Assembly: GCA_021737565.1 (NCBI GenBank)
Contig: JAIPDS010000001.1
Span: forward strand, 1-64,000
Direction: 5' to 3'
Origin: Desulfobacteraceae bacterium
GTDB taxonomy: Bacteria; Desulfobacterota; Desulfobacteria; Desulfobacterales; Desulfosalsimonadaceae
Length of the DNA stretch: 64,000 bases
Part shown: piece after piece, positions 1-7,947 of the stretch
How positions within the stretch are numbered: position 1 is the stretch's first letter
Layout of the letters: each line of letters begins with the position of its first letter
Position numbers and translations under genes: made by a program
The notes under the pieces: model-generated
What the model was told of the DNA's origin: nothing
The model's database searches: none
Seen by the model: the letters and a program-made list of their open reading frames with translations, nothing else

Positions 1-1
1 C

Positions 2-76
2 GATGAGTGGATCGAAACTGCCACAAGACTCGGTAGGCCTATTCCACAGCCGAAAGGCCGTCTTGCGTATGCCTAA
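2..76 (+). CDS. HicB-family antitoxin, C-terminal fragment (5' end outside window)
   Basis: The first 24 codons of the window read DEWIETATRLGRPIPQPKGR and end LAYA-stop. This matches the characteristic C-terminal tail of HicB-type antitoxins, where an aromatic W-I-E-T-A segment is followed by G-R-P-I-P-x-P-K-G-R. HicB neutralises the HicA mRNA interferase and usually also represses its own operon. The start, the fold and any hicA gene lie left of the window. It stops 16 nt before an attC-like site, so it is probably the coding part of an integron gene cassette; toxin-antitoxin pairs are common cassette cargo. The ORF track misses it because it has no start here. The family call rests only on the tail motif. 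Confidence 0.7.
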   Translation, partial: DEWIETATRLGRPIPQPKGRLAYA

Positions 77-91
77 TCAACGGCACAGTTC

Positions 92-151
92 GCACAACCA
101 GCCCCTCAAGCCGACGCTCGTTCCTCGCGCGGCTTAGGGACACCGTTCTGT
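92..151 (+). other. attC-like integron recombination site (59-base element)
   Basis: A 60-nt imperfect inverted repeat with attC architecture. The R''-like box is GCACAAC at 92-98. After a 7-nt spacer comes TCAAGCCG-A-CGC (106-117), then GCGCGGCTTA (127-136), a further spacer, and the R'-like box GTTCTGT at 145-151. The inner arms AAGCCG(A)CGC and GCGCGGCTT pair perfectly except for one extrahelical A, the asymmetry that integron integrases use to read the folded bottom strand. Spacing and core match my recollection of aadA-type attC sites. The outer boxes pair at only 5 of 7 positions, but the G-TT cleavage triplet is present at 145-147. It sits between a HicB stop codon and the start of the next ORF, as expected in a cassette array. 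No integrase is visible. Confidence 0.72.
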
Positions 152-165
152 GGGAAGGAAAAGAA

Positions 166-549
166 ATGAGTGAGGATAAGGATCCGAGCTTGGACATTCT
201 CGGTATTAAGCCCATAGGGGAATCCATCAAGACCGTGACAGAAGGATCTGGCCGGGGTGCTGCGGCATTCCTGTCAAGGATATGTCTGCCCGCTGCTAAG
301 GAGTTCGGTTTGCTTCTGCGTGACAGGGTGAGAAACTGGAGAAACACGAATGTGGTGACGGTTGCCCAAGAGGCCAAACGTATACACGAGGCGAACAAGA
401 TTCCTGACAACTACGCTGCTCATCCTAAGCTTGTGTCCGGCATTCTCGAGCACTCCTCTTGGGAAGACATGGAGACGCTCCAGTAAATGTGGGCGGGGCT
501 TCAGGCGCCCGTATTGAACTACGCGTGTGAACAAACCAAATATAATTGA
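166..549 (+). pseudogene. DUF4393 / Abi-alpha-like protein, interrupted by an in-frame stop and truncated
   Basis: The 106-aa ORF (166-486) resembles the N-terminal half of the DUF4393/Abi-alpha family: a PAAKEFGLLLRDRVRNWR segment, then a helix of the type ending HPKLVSGILEHSSWED. In the family this region runs directly into a (L/V)Q-x-MWAGLLA-like motif. Here the frame reads ETLQ, stop (TAA, 484-486), then MWAGLQA in the same frame before a second stop at 547-549. The stop therefore replaces one codon inside the conserved motif, and the sequence loses family likeness a few residues later. The start has a good ribosome site (AAGGAAAAGAAATG) 14 nt after the attC-like site, so this is probably a cassette gene. 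Some family members are linked to abortive phage infection, but no function is shown here. Family assignment is from motif memory. Confidence 0.6.
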
Positions 550-602
550 TGATTCGCATGCTGTTTTTTGGATTTAACAAACCAATAGCATAAGGAGTTT
601 GT

Positions 603-3600
603 TTGAATATGATACGCAGCCTGACATTTTTTATTATCAGTATGATTGTATTTTGTACTCCCGCCCTGGGTGTTGATGTGGAACAGGCGAAACAAGACTA
701 CAAGGACGCCTTGTTTAAGGTTTCTTCCATCAGGGAGAGCCGGTATGAAAACGCACCTGCCATATCGGTTAAGTTTACTGTTCCTCTGTCAAAAAAATAC
801 CTGAAAAATTATCATGTGTCCCTTAAGGGAGGGGAATCAGAACACTGGATCATCAGTGAAGGCCGTTCCCGGGTGATTTTCCCCTTTGTATCCCCTGACA
901 CGGAATACAAGGTCACTGTCGCAAGTGAAATCAGGGATATCACAGGCAGAAAACTGGGCCAAGAGGAGACAAAAGAAATTAAGACCGACAAAGTAAAGCC
1001 CTATGTCGGTTTTGAATCCAGCGGACACATTTTGAGCAGCTCTAGCCCCAAAAGACTTCCTGTGACCACGTTGAACATCAACAAGGTAGACATCGATTTT
1101 TTTGCCATCCGCAAGTCAAGCATCCCGCAATTTTTGAAAAAGATGAAGCAAAGCGGCAAAAAAAGCTACCATCAGCTCAAACGGATTAAAAAATACGGGG
1201 CTCTTGTCTATTCAGGCCGGTTTGAACTTAAACACAGAAAAAACCAGCGTACTACCTACAATATTGACCTTGAAGAGATAGACCGGCTCAATGAGCCGGG
1301 TATGTATGCAGCAGTGATGAAACAGGCGGGAACTTATGAGTACAGGTGTGAATTCACCTATTTTATGCAAACAGATATCGGGCTGCATGCCCGCCGGTAT
1401 AAAGAAAAATTTTATGTATACGCCCAGGACATCACCACAGGCAAGCCCATGGAAAACGTGAGCATCTCTGTGCTCAACAAAGAGGGAAAAGTAGGTGATA
1501 CAGGAAGAACAGATCAAAACGGGAGAGTTCTTTTTTATAACCAATCCGGTAGAAACTGGATCCTGGCTGAAAAAAACGAAGATATGTCTGTGCTCCGACT
1601 GGACATAAACGCCCTCGATCTGTCCGCACTCAAAAATGCGGCGACCTCCCATTCAGAATACCAAATCTATGCCTGGGGGCCACGGGACCTTTACCGGCCA
1701 GGCGAAAAAGTCAAGCTGGATATCCTGGTCCGGGACCATGACGGCAAATCCCCTCCAACGATGCCGGTTGAGTATACCCTTTACAAGCCCAGCGGAGACA
1801 AAGCTGCGTCTGGCAAGCTTCAGCCATCCGAGAAGGGATTTTATACATTCGAGTATTTGACGAACCGTTCCAGCAAAACCGGTAAATACCACTTAAAACT
1901 GTCTTTTGCTGAATCCAATAAGGCAAGCTATTATTTTCAGGTGGAAGAGTTTTTGCCTGAACGTATGGATCTTGAAATATTCGACGGCCCGGCGGAGGAA
2001 AAACGCTTGATACCGCAGCAAGAGATGATCGAGGTGCCGGTGGCGGCAAACTACCTTTACGGCGCGCCTGCAGCCGGGAACAAGGTTGACGGCTTTGTCA
2101 CTGCAAAGATCGATCCTCACCCCTTTGAGCATCTCCCGGAATTTCATTTTGGAGACGCTGAGGAAAAGATCCAGTATAAAAGGGAAAAATTCAAAAAGAT
2201 CAATCTATCGGAAAACGGGACTGGTGTACTCACTATGGAAAACAAGTGGGAGGATATTGAGTCCCCGATCCGCCTTAATATAGAGGCAAGCGTATATGAA
2301 AGCGGCGGCCGACCAGTCACTAGAAGGGCGGCAACCACTCTTTTGCCGGACCGGCATTTCATTGGAATCCAGCCTCAGTTTGAAGACAACCCGGATTCCA
2401 ATGCCGCGGCTGATATCAAGGTGGGCTGTGTGGACAAGGATGGTCAATGGATGCACAACCGTTCCATGGAAGTCTCCCTGATCCGGATGAATCTTAACTG
2501 GTACTGGCGACACAGCAGAAGTCTAGGGTGGCACTGGGCAAAGGATGAAACACCGGAGACAGTACTTGTAAAAACAGTTCACATTAAGGATCAAAACACG
2601 GCCCGGGTAAGTTTACCCCTGAAAAGGGGGAGTTACCGGGTTGAGATCACTGATGGCAAGGCGTTTTCCGCCTATGAATTCAAGACCGCAGGATCGTGGT
2701 GGAAAAATACTGTTTCCTCGAACGCCCGTAAACCAGAGCTCATCAGTCTGGGATTCGAAAAATCAGCCTACAGGGCAGGCGAGGAGGCCCGGTTGCGCAT
2801 CCAGCCCCCGCAGGATGGCTTGGCCCTGGTGACGGTTGAAAGTTCCCAAGGAGTATTGTTTACAAAATATATTCCGGTACACTCCGAGGGTACGGATATA
2901 AATATCCCCACAGACAAATCCTGGGATCGACACGACCTTTACGCTTCAGCAATGGTGATACGGCCCGGTGATATGACCGAAACTCCAGTGCCGACAAGGG
3001 CGTTCGGCATGGTGCATCTGCCGTTGCAACGCGATCACCGCATATTTGACGTAAAAATCGACGCACCTGCCAAGACCGAACCCAATAAAAGTGTTAGCGC
3101 AAACATCAAGGTAGGATCGGGTAAACCCTTGCCTGAGGAAACAAAAGTGGTGGTTTCACTGGTGGATGTGGGTATACTCAATATCACCCGGTATAAAACA
3201 CCTGATGCTGCAGCCTATTTTTTCGGAACCCGCCGTTACAACGTGGACCTTTTTGACAACTATGGGCAGGTGATAGACAATCTTGGGCCCCAGACCGCCC
3301 GGCACCGGTTTGGCGGGGGATTCAAAGAGGAGGTGGCAGAACTGGCAAGGGGTGGTGACAGACCGAAATCCGATGTGATGATGGTCTCTTTCTTTTCAGA
3401 TCCCCTTAAGCCGGATGCAAACGGCGAAGTGAAGGCCAGTTTTGATCTCCCTAATTTCAATGGACAACTTCGCTGGATGGTGATGGTGTTTTCCGATGAC
3501 CGATTCGGAAAAACGGATGCAGACACAAAAGTGGTGGACAAGATCGTTACACAGCTTTCCAGGCCCAGGTTTTTGGCCAATAAAGACAATTCCACGGTGG

Positions 3601-5459
3601 CGCTTGATCTGCACAACAAAAGTGGAGATATGCAAACTTTGTCTGTTCAGATGACTATGCAAGGCGCCCTGGAAAACAGCAGGAAAAAACGAACAGTGTC
3701 ATTGGATGACGGGGAAAAACAGGTTCTCAAGTTTCCGATCCGAGCTGTTTCCAGTTCGGGAAAGGGCAAGATCGACCTGCACCTTTATAACAAAAACAAG
3801 GATATAGAAATTAACAGGAACTGGCAAATCGGGGTGCGATCCCCTTATCCAGAGGTTACCCGCACCGATTTTGCAGCGATCGCCCCCAATTCCTCCTGGA
3901 CACCCGATCTGGAGACCAAGGACTTGTTGCCGGACAGCATTCGCTTTCAGATGACGCTTTCCAATAAGCCTCCAATTAATTTTGCCAGCCACCTCAGACA
4001 TCTTCTGTGCTACCCCTACGGCTGCCTGGAACAGTCCTTGAGTTCCGGATATCCCTGGGTACTTGCCGTTCCTGCCAAGGTGACGGAAATGGGCCTTGAG
4101 CAGCAGATTCAAAAAAAGTTCGATCACGAGTATGATAATGAATTCCGTCGAAAACAGATTAACAAAGCAATCCGGCACGTTATGGACAAGCGGAAAATAG
4201 ACGGGAGTTTCGGTCTTTGGTCATCTGACAGCCCGGAACAGAAGTGGCTGACGGTTTATGCGGCCGAGTTTCTATACGATGCTGAAAAACAAGGGGGCTC
4301 AGTAAGTCCGGAGGCCCTGAAAGAAACCCTCAAGCAGTTGAGGGATTATCTGCGCGGTGATTTTCCGGAGCGCCACTCCCGCTGGAGTTCGGATTCAGAC
4401 CATTATGAGTTCGCTTTTAGGAGTTATGCCGGGTATGTTCTTGCCAAGGCCGGCCTGGCAAGACTGAGTGACCTTCGCCGTCTGGCGGAACAATACCGGC
4501 AAAAAACTGATGATGACGGGCTAAGTTGGATGCACATGGCGGCTGCGTTCAGGCTGGCCGGAGACGAGAATAATGCGGACCGGTGTTTTAAACAAGCCAT
4601 GTCGGAACGTATTAGGGAAAAACGCCGGTATTATGGAGAATACGGGTCCGGAATACGTGATCTTGCACGGATCTATGAACTTGTGCAGCGTCATAACTTT
4701 GATGGCAAAGATCTTATTTTCGACCTGGTGGATGCTGTAAAGAAAAGGAGATACCTGAGCACCCAGGAACGGATCTGCCTGTTCAGGATCGCCCTTTTAA
4801 TGCACCGGCAGGGCGGCAACAAATGGTCGGCCTCCTTGGTCACGGATACGTCGGTTCAGGAACTTGAACGCGAAAGTGCATTCAATACTTTGTTTGATAT
4901 GGAGATGTATAACCGCCTTAAAAAGGTTGAAGCCGGTCCAGAGACCCTCTATGCCAACATAAGCCTTGCAGGTGAACTGAAAGATCCCCCAAAGCCCCAG
5001 TCCAACGAACTGAGCATCCGCAGAAAATTTTACGACACCAAAGGCAATCCGCTTAAACTTGATCAGATGAAATCAGGGGAGTCAGCGCTGGTGCAAATCG
5101 AAATCACTGCAAAACAGCGAACCCCGGATGGATTGGTGGTGGACCTTTTGCCCGCCGGATTGGAGATTGAAAACCGGAACCTAAGTGCGGCCTCCATGAA
5201 TATGGATAATATGGAGATCAATGGCGAGCCGGTGGAAAAGATACGGAACTCACGGTATATTAAGCATGAAGAATTCCGGGACGACCGCTATGTTGCTGTC
5301 GTGAATATCCCAAAACAGGGGACGGTGCACCTTTTTTATCTGGTGCGGGCCGTAACTCCGGGTATATATCAAGTGCCACCTGCCTATGCGGAAGACATGT
5401 ACAGGCCTTACCACTTTGCAGTGGGCAAAACTCACGGTAAAACAGAGGTGTTCGAGTGA
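603..5459 (+). CDS. Bacterial alpha-2-macroglobulin family protein (thioester type)
   Basis: A 1618-aa exported protein of the bacterial alpha-2-macroglobulin family, thought to trap proteases in the periplasm. The N-terminus has a basic start and hydrophobic stretch ending TPALG, compatible with signal peptidase I; there is no clear lipobox, unlike the YfhM lipoprotein. The middle holds successive macroglobulin beta-sandwich modules (for example YAWGPRDLYRPGEKV near 360 and a G-rich, protease-sensitive stretch near 900). The thioester signature YPYGCLEQ is intact, with Cys about residue 1141, followed by an all-helical TED domain and a C-terminal receptor-binding-like region. AAGGAG (592-597) could serve either TTG 603 or ATG 609; ATG 609 has the more relaxed spacing. 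The stop abuts the start of the PBP1C gene, the classic partner in defence and cell-wall repair. Confidence 0.92.
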   Translation: MNMIRSLTFFIISMIVFCTPALGVDVEQAKQDYKDALFKVSSIRESRYENAPAISVKFTVPLSKKYLKNYHVSLKGGESEHWIISEGRSRVIFPFVSPDTEYKVTVASEIRDITGRKLGQEETKEIKTDKVKPYVGFESSGHILSSSSPKRLPVTTLNINKVDIDFFAIRKSSIPQFLKKMKQSGKKSYHQLKRIKKYGALVYSGRFELKHRKNQRTTYNIDLEEIDRLNEPGMYAAVMKQAGTYEYRCEFTYFMQTDIGLHARRYKEKFYVYAQDITTGKPMENVSISVLNKEGKVGDTGRTDQNGRVLFYNQSGRNWILAEKNEDMSVLRLDINALDLSALKNAATSHSEYQIYAWGPRDLYRPGEKVKLDILVRDHDGKSPPTMPVEYTLYKPSGDKAASGKLQPSEKGFYTFEYLTNRSSKTGKYHLKLSFAESNKASYYFQVEEFLPERMDLEIFDGPAEEKRLIPQQEMIEVPVAANYLYGAPAAGNKVDGFVTAKIDPHPFEHLPEFHFGDAEEKIQYKREKFKKINLSENGTGVLTMENKWEDIESPIRLNIEASVYESGGRPVTRRAATTLLPDRHFIGIQPQFEDNPDSNAAADIKVGCVDKDGQWMHNRSMEVSLIRMNLNWYWRHSRSLGWHWAKDETPETVLVKTVHIKDQNTARVSLPLKRGSYRVEITDGKAFSAYEFKTAGSWWKNTVSSNARKPELISLGFEKSAYRAGEEARLRIQPPQDGLALVTVESSQGVLFTKYIPVHSEGTDINIPTDKSWDRHDLYASAMVIRPGDMTETPVPTRAFGMVHLPLQRDHRIFDVKIDAPAKTEPNKSVSANIKVGSGKPLPEETKVVVSLVDVGILNITRYKTPDAAAYFFGTRRYNVDLFDNYGQVIDNLGPQTARHRFGGGFKEEVAELARGGDRPKSDVMMVSFFSDPLKPDANGEVKASFDLPNFNGQLRWMVMVFSDDRFGKTDADTKVVDKIVTQLSRPRFLANKDNSTVALDLHNKSGDMQTLSVQMTMQGALENSRKKRTVSLDDGEKQVLKFPIRAVSSSGKGKIDLHLYNKNKDIEINRNWQIGVRSPYPEVTRTDFAAIAPNSSWTPDLETKDLLPDSIRFQMTLSNKPPINFASHLRHLLCYPYGCLEQSLSSGYPWVLAVPAKVTEMGLEQQIQKKFDHEYDNEFRRKQINKAIRHVMDKRKIDGSFGLWSSDSPEQKWLTVYAAEFLYDAEKQGGSVSPEALKETLKQLRDYLRGDFPERHSRWSSDSDHYEFAFRSYAGYVLAKAGLARLSDLRRLAEQYRQKTDDDGLSWMHMAAAFRLAGDENNADRCFKQAMSERIREKRRYYGEYGSGIRDLARIYELVQRHNFDGKDLIFDLVDAVKKRRYLSTQERICLFRIALLMHRQGGNKWSASLVTDTSVQELERESAFNTLFDMEMYNRLKKVEAGPETLYANISLAGELKDPPKPQSNELSIRRKFYDTKGNPLKLDQMKSGESALVQIEITAKQRTPDGLVVDLLPAGLEIENRNLSAASMNMDNMEINGEPVEKIRNSRYIKHEEFRDDRYVAVVNIPKQGTVHLFYLVRAVTPGIYQVPPAYAEDMYRPYHFAVGKTHGKTEVFE

Positions 5460-7814
5460 TTGCACATGATACAGTTTGTGTTTAAGAGAGTCCCGGCCAA
5501 ACTCAAATGGACGCTGCTCTGGGCATTTATTTTCCTGCTTGCCGTTTTTGCCTTGTTTTTAACTTTTGACCGGATTTTTCGGGTTGATCTTGCTCCAGAT
5601 ACCCTTGCCCGGGTGGTGGTAGCCGAAGACGGGACCCTGCTCCGCTCGTTTGCTGATGAAGACGGGATCTGGCGGTATCCCGCCACCGTGGACCAGGTAT
5701 CGGATAATTATATCCAGGCTCTGATCGGTTACGAAGATCGCTGGTTTTATTATCACCCTGGTGTAAATCCGTTTTCCTTGCTCCGGGCACTTTACCAGTG
5801 GGCAAAAAACGGGCACGTGGTCTCTGGAGGGTCCACCCTGACCATGCAGGTTGCCCGGATGAAGAGACCGATGAGCCGTACAGTGATTGGTAAGTTTGTT
5901 CAGATATTTACAGCACTGCAGCTTGAATTTCATTTCTCAAAAGAAGATATACTGAACTATTACCTCAACCATGCCCCGTTCGGCGGGGGGTTGGAAGGAG
6001 TTCAGGCAGCAAGCCACGCCTACTTCGACCACAGCGCCGAACATCTCACCCGCGCAGAGGCGGCACTGCTTGCAGTAATGCCGCAGGCCCCCACCCGGTA
6101 CCGGCCGGATCTTCACCCGGATGCGGCCCAGAAGGCAAGGAATAAACTGTTAAATCGACTGGCGAAGTTTGATATCTGGCCTGAACCTGTGATCAAGACA
6201 GCCAAAGAGGAAAAAGTCATGGGATGGCCGGTAGAGACCCGCATGTACGCCCCGTTGCTGGCCAGGCGGCTAACCTCCCGGGCCGGGGAAAATACCAACC
6301 GGATCCATACTTTTATCGATTATCACCTCCAGCTTGCCCTGGAGCAGCTGGCAAGGGATTATGCTGCCAATCTTCCGCCGCACGTGTCCCTGGCCGTGCT
6401 GGTGATGAACAACCACAGCGGCGGGATAAAAGCGTATTGCGGATCTGCGGATTTTTTCAACCGCTCCCGTTTTTCTCATGTGGACATGGTCACTGCCATG
6501 CGCTCCCCGGGCTCCACCATCAAACCTTTTATATACGGCATGGCCCTGGACCGGGGCCTGATTCACTCCCAAAGCCTGTTAATGGATGTGCCGATACACT
6601 TTGACGACTTTCGGCCGGTGAATTTCACCGGTGGATTTTCCGGTCCGGTGAGTGCGGCAACAGCCCTGTCCAAATCCCTGAACCTGCCGGCGGTGCAGCT
6701 TATGGATCACCTGGGCCCCCGGTATTTTTACGCCCAAATGGTGAATTCCGGGTTTACTATCCGTCTGCCGGACGGGGCAAAGCCGAATCTTTCCATGGCC
6801 CTGGGAGGATTTTCCACCAGCCTTGAAAATTTGGTTACGGCGTATTCCTCTCTTGGTCGAAACGGCAAAACTATCAGCCCCAGGTACACAAAGGATTCAA
6901 AAAAAGAGCAGCATCGATTGCTATCTGATGGTGCAGCCTGGATAACCCACAAAATGCTGCTGCCGGAAAGCAGTGGACCGGTGAAAAGAGAAGACCAATG
7001 GCTCGCTGTCAAAACCGGCACCAGTTACGGCTACCGAGATGCGTGGGCCATAGGTGTGGACAAGGGATACACAGTCGGAGTCTGGGTGGGCAGACCCGAT
7101 GGGGTACCGGTGCCGGAATATTACGGAGCCAGTATTGCCACTCCATTATTGAAATCCGTGGCCCGACTTTTGCCCCGGCACCGGGCACGACTTAAACAGC
7201 CTGACTCCGTCACCAGGTGCAAAATCTGCTGGCCCGGTGGTCAGCGGGCAGTTTACGACCGTCAAACCAAGGAATATAATTGCGAAAATCGCAGGAGTGC
7301 CTGGATTTTAAACAGAACTACTCCAAAAACCCTTACCCGCAGAAGAGTGTTCATGGGACCGGCAGTGAAAGAACTCACATTGAGGTTGACCAAAAATGGA
7401 AAATACCGGGTACCTGCCGGATGCAATGTGGGCCAAACCGTTGTTGAAACCAATATTGTTCTGTGGCCCAGGATAGTGGAAAGCTGGCTGCCGCCTGAAC
7501 ACCGCCGCTATAACAAGATTCCTCCTATCTGTCCGAAGTGCCCTCAAATATCCGACGTTGTGTTAACCGAACCGGTGGATATCAGAGGCCTGTCTGACAA
7601 CGAAATCATCCAGAAAAAAGAGAAAAAAAACAGATACCCAGTTTTCGATTTAAAAGTGCACGGAGGAACCGGTCCCTGGTATTGGTTTGAAAATTCGATC
7701 TTGAAAAAAAAGGGCGGGGCATTTCGATTTGCGCCGAAACATGCCGGCACATACCAGATTCTGGTCATGGACCAGAGCGGAGCTGTGGACCGGGTCAAGG
7801 TGAAGTTATTTTAA
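5460..7814 (+). CDS. pbpC: Penicillin-binding protein 1C (bifunctional transglycosylase/transpeptidase)
   Basis: A 784-aa class A PBP that polymerises lipid II and cross-links peptidoglycan on the periplasmic face of the inner membrane. One N-terminal membrane anchor (residues about 17-37) is followed by a GT51 glycosyltransferase domain with the catalytic-Glu motif YEDRWFYYHPGVNP (E near 92) and GGSTLTMQVARM. The transpeptidase domain has SxxK as S352-TIK, SLN (SKSLNLPA) and KTG (VKTGTSYGYRDAWA). The C-terminal roughly 120 residues form the PBP1C-specific biPBP_C domain. The frame begins with TTG at 5460, directly after the A2M stop and 9 nt behind GAGGTG; ATG 5466 is the alternative. Pairing with the thioester A2M suggests repair of the wall after protease or effector attack. 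Confidence 0.95.
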   Translation: MHMIQFVFKRVPAKLKWTLLWAFIFLLAVFALFLTFDRIFRVDLAPDTLARVVVAEDGTLLRSFADEDGIWRYPATVDQVSDNYIQALIGYEDRWFYYHPGVNPFSLLRALYQWAKNGHVVSGGSTLTMQVARMKRPMSRTVIGKFVQIFTALQLEFHFSKEDILNYYLNHAPFGGGLEGVQAASHAYFDHSAEHLTRAEAALLAVMPQAPTRYRPDLHPDAAQKARNKLLNRLAKFDIWPEPVIKTAKEEKVMGWPVETRMYAPLLARRLTSRAGENTNRIHTFIDYHLQLALEQLARDYAANLPPHVSLAVLVMNNHSGGIKAYCGSADFFNRSRFSHVDMVTAMRSPGSTIKPFIYGMALDRGLIHSQSLLMDVPIHFDDFRPVNFTGGFSGPVSAATALSKSLNLPAVQLMDHLGPRYFYAQMVNSGFTIRLPDGAKPNLSMALGGFSTSLENLVTAYSSLGRNGKTISPRYTKDSKKEQHRLLSDGAAWITHKMLLPESSGPVKREDQWLAVKTGTSYGYRDAWAIGVDKGYTVGVWVGRPDGVPVPEYYGASIATPLLKSVARLLPRHRARLKQPDSVTRCKICWPGGQRAVYDRQTKEYNCENRRSAWILNRTTPKTLTRRRVFMGPAVKELTLRLTKNGKYRVPAGCNVGQTVVETNIVLWPRIVESWLPPEHRRYNKIPPICPKCPQISDVVLTEPVDIRGLSDNEIIQKKEKKNRYPVFDLKVHGGTGPWYWFENSILKKKGGAFRFAPKHAGTYQILVMDQSGAVDRVKVKLF

Positions 7815-7860
7815 GTATATAGTAGACGCTATGCCCAGGCACTCTTGTCCAAAAACGAAA

Positions 7861-7874
7861 GCTTGTATACAAGC
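7861..7874. repeat. 14-bp perfect palindrome in a convergent intergenic gap
   Basis: GCTTGTATACAAGC is a perfect palindrome in the 133-bp gap between pbpC (plus) and the minus-strand surface protein gene. It resembles GntR-type operator half-sites, but both flanking genes end here, so a promoter-operator role is unlikely. It lacks a T-run on either side and so is not a convincing terminator. The rest of the gap shows no gene. Confidence 0.3.
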
Positions 7875-7947
7875 ATCAATCCGAGCGTTTTGCCAAAAAG
7901 TTTAATTCATGGGAGCATTTTGTAGCCATGTTGTTCTGTCAGCTTTA

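Noticed and set aside
484-486. Recoding of the stop in the DUF4393-like gene
   Set aside because: The codon is TAA, which is not used for selenocysteine (UGA) or pyrrolysine (UAG), and the frame stops again 60 nt later. Pseudogene is simpler.
571-610. Second attC-like site: ATTTAAC fits the R'' consensus ahead of the alpha-2-macroglobulin gene, with AACAAAC/GTTTGTT arms
   Set aside because: Total length is too short, there is no L''/L' pair with an extrahelical base, and the R' match is poor. Probably chance AT-rich sequence around the ribosome site.
7861-7874. Palindrome as a GntR operator
   Set aside because: It sits between two gene ends with no promoter nearby, so it was kept only as a sequence feature.
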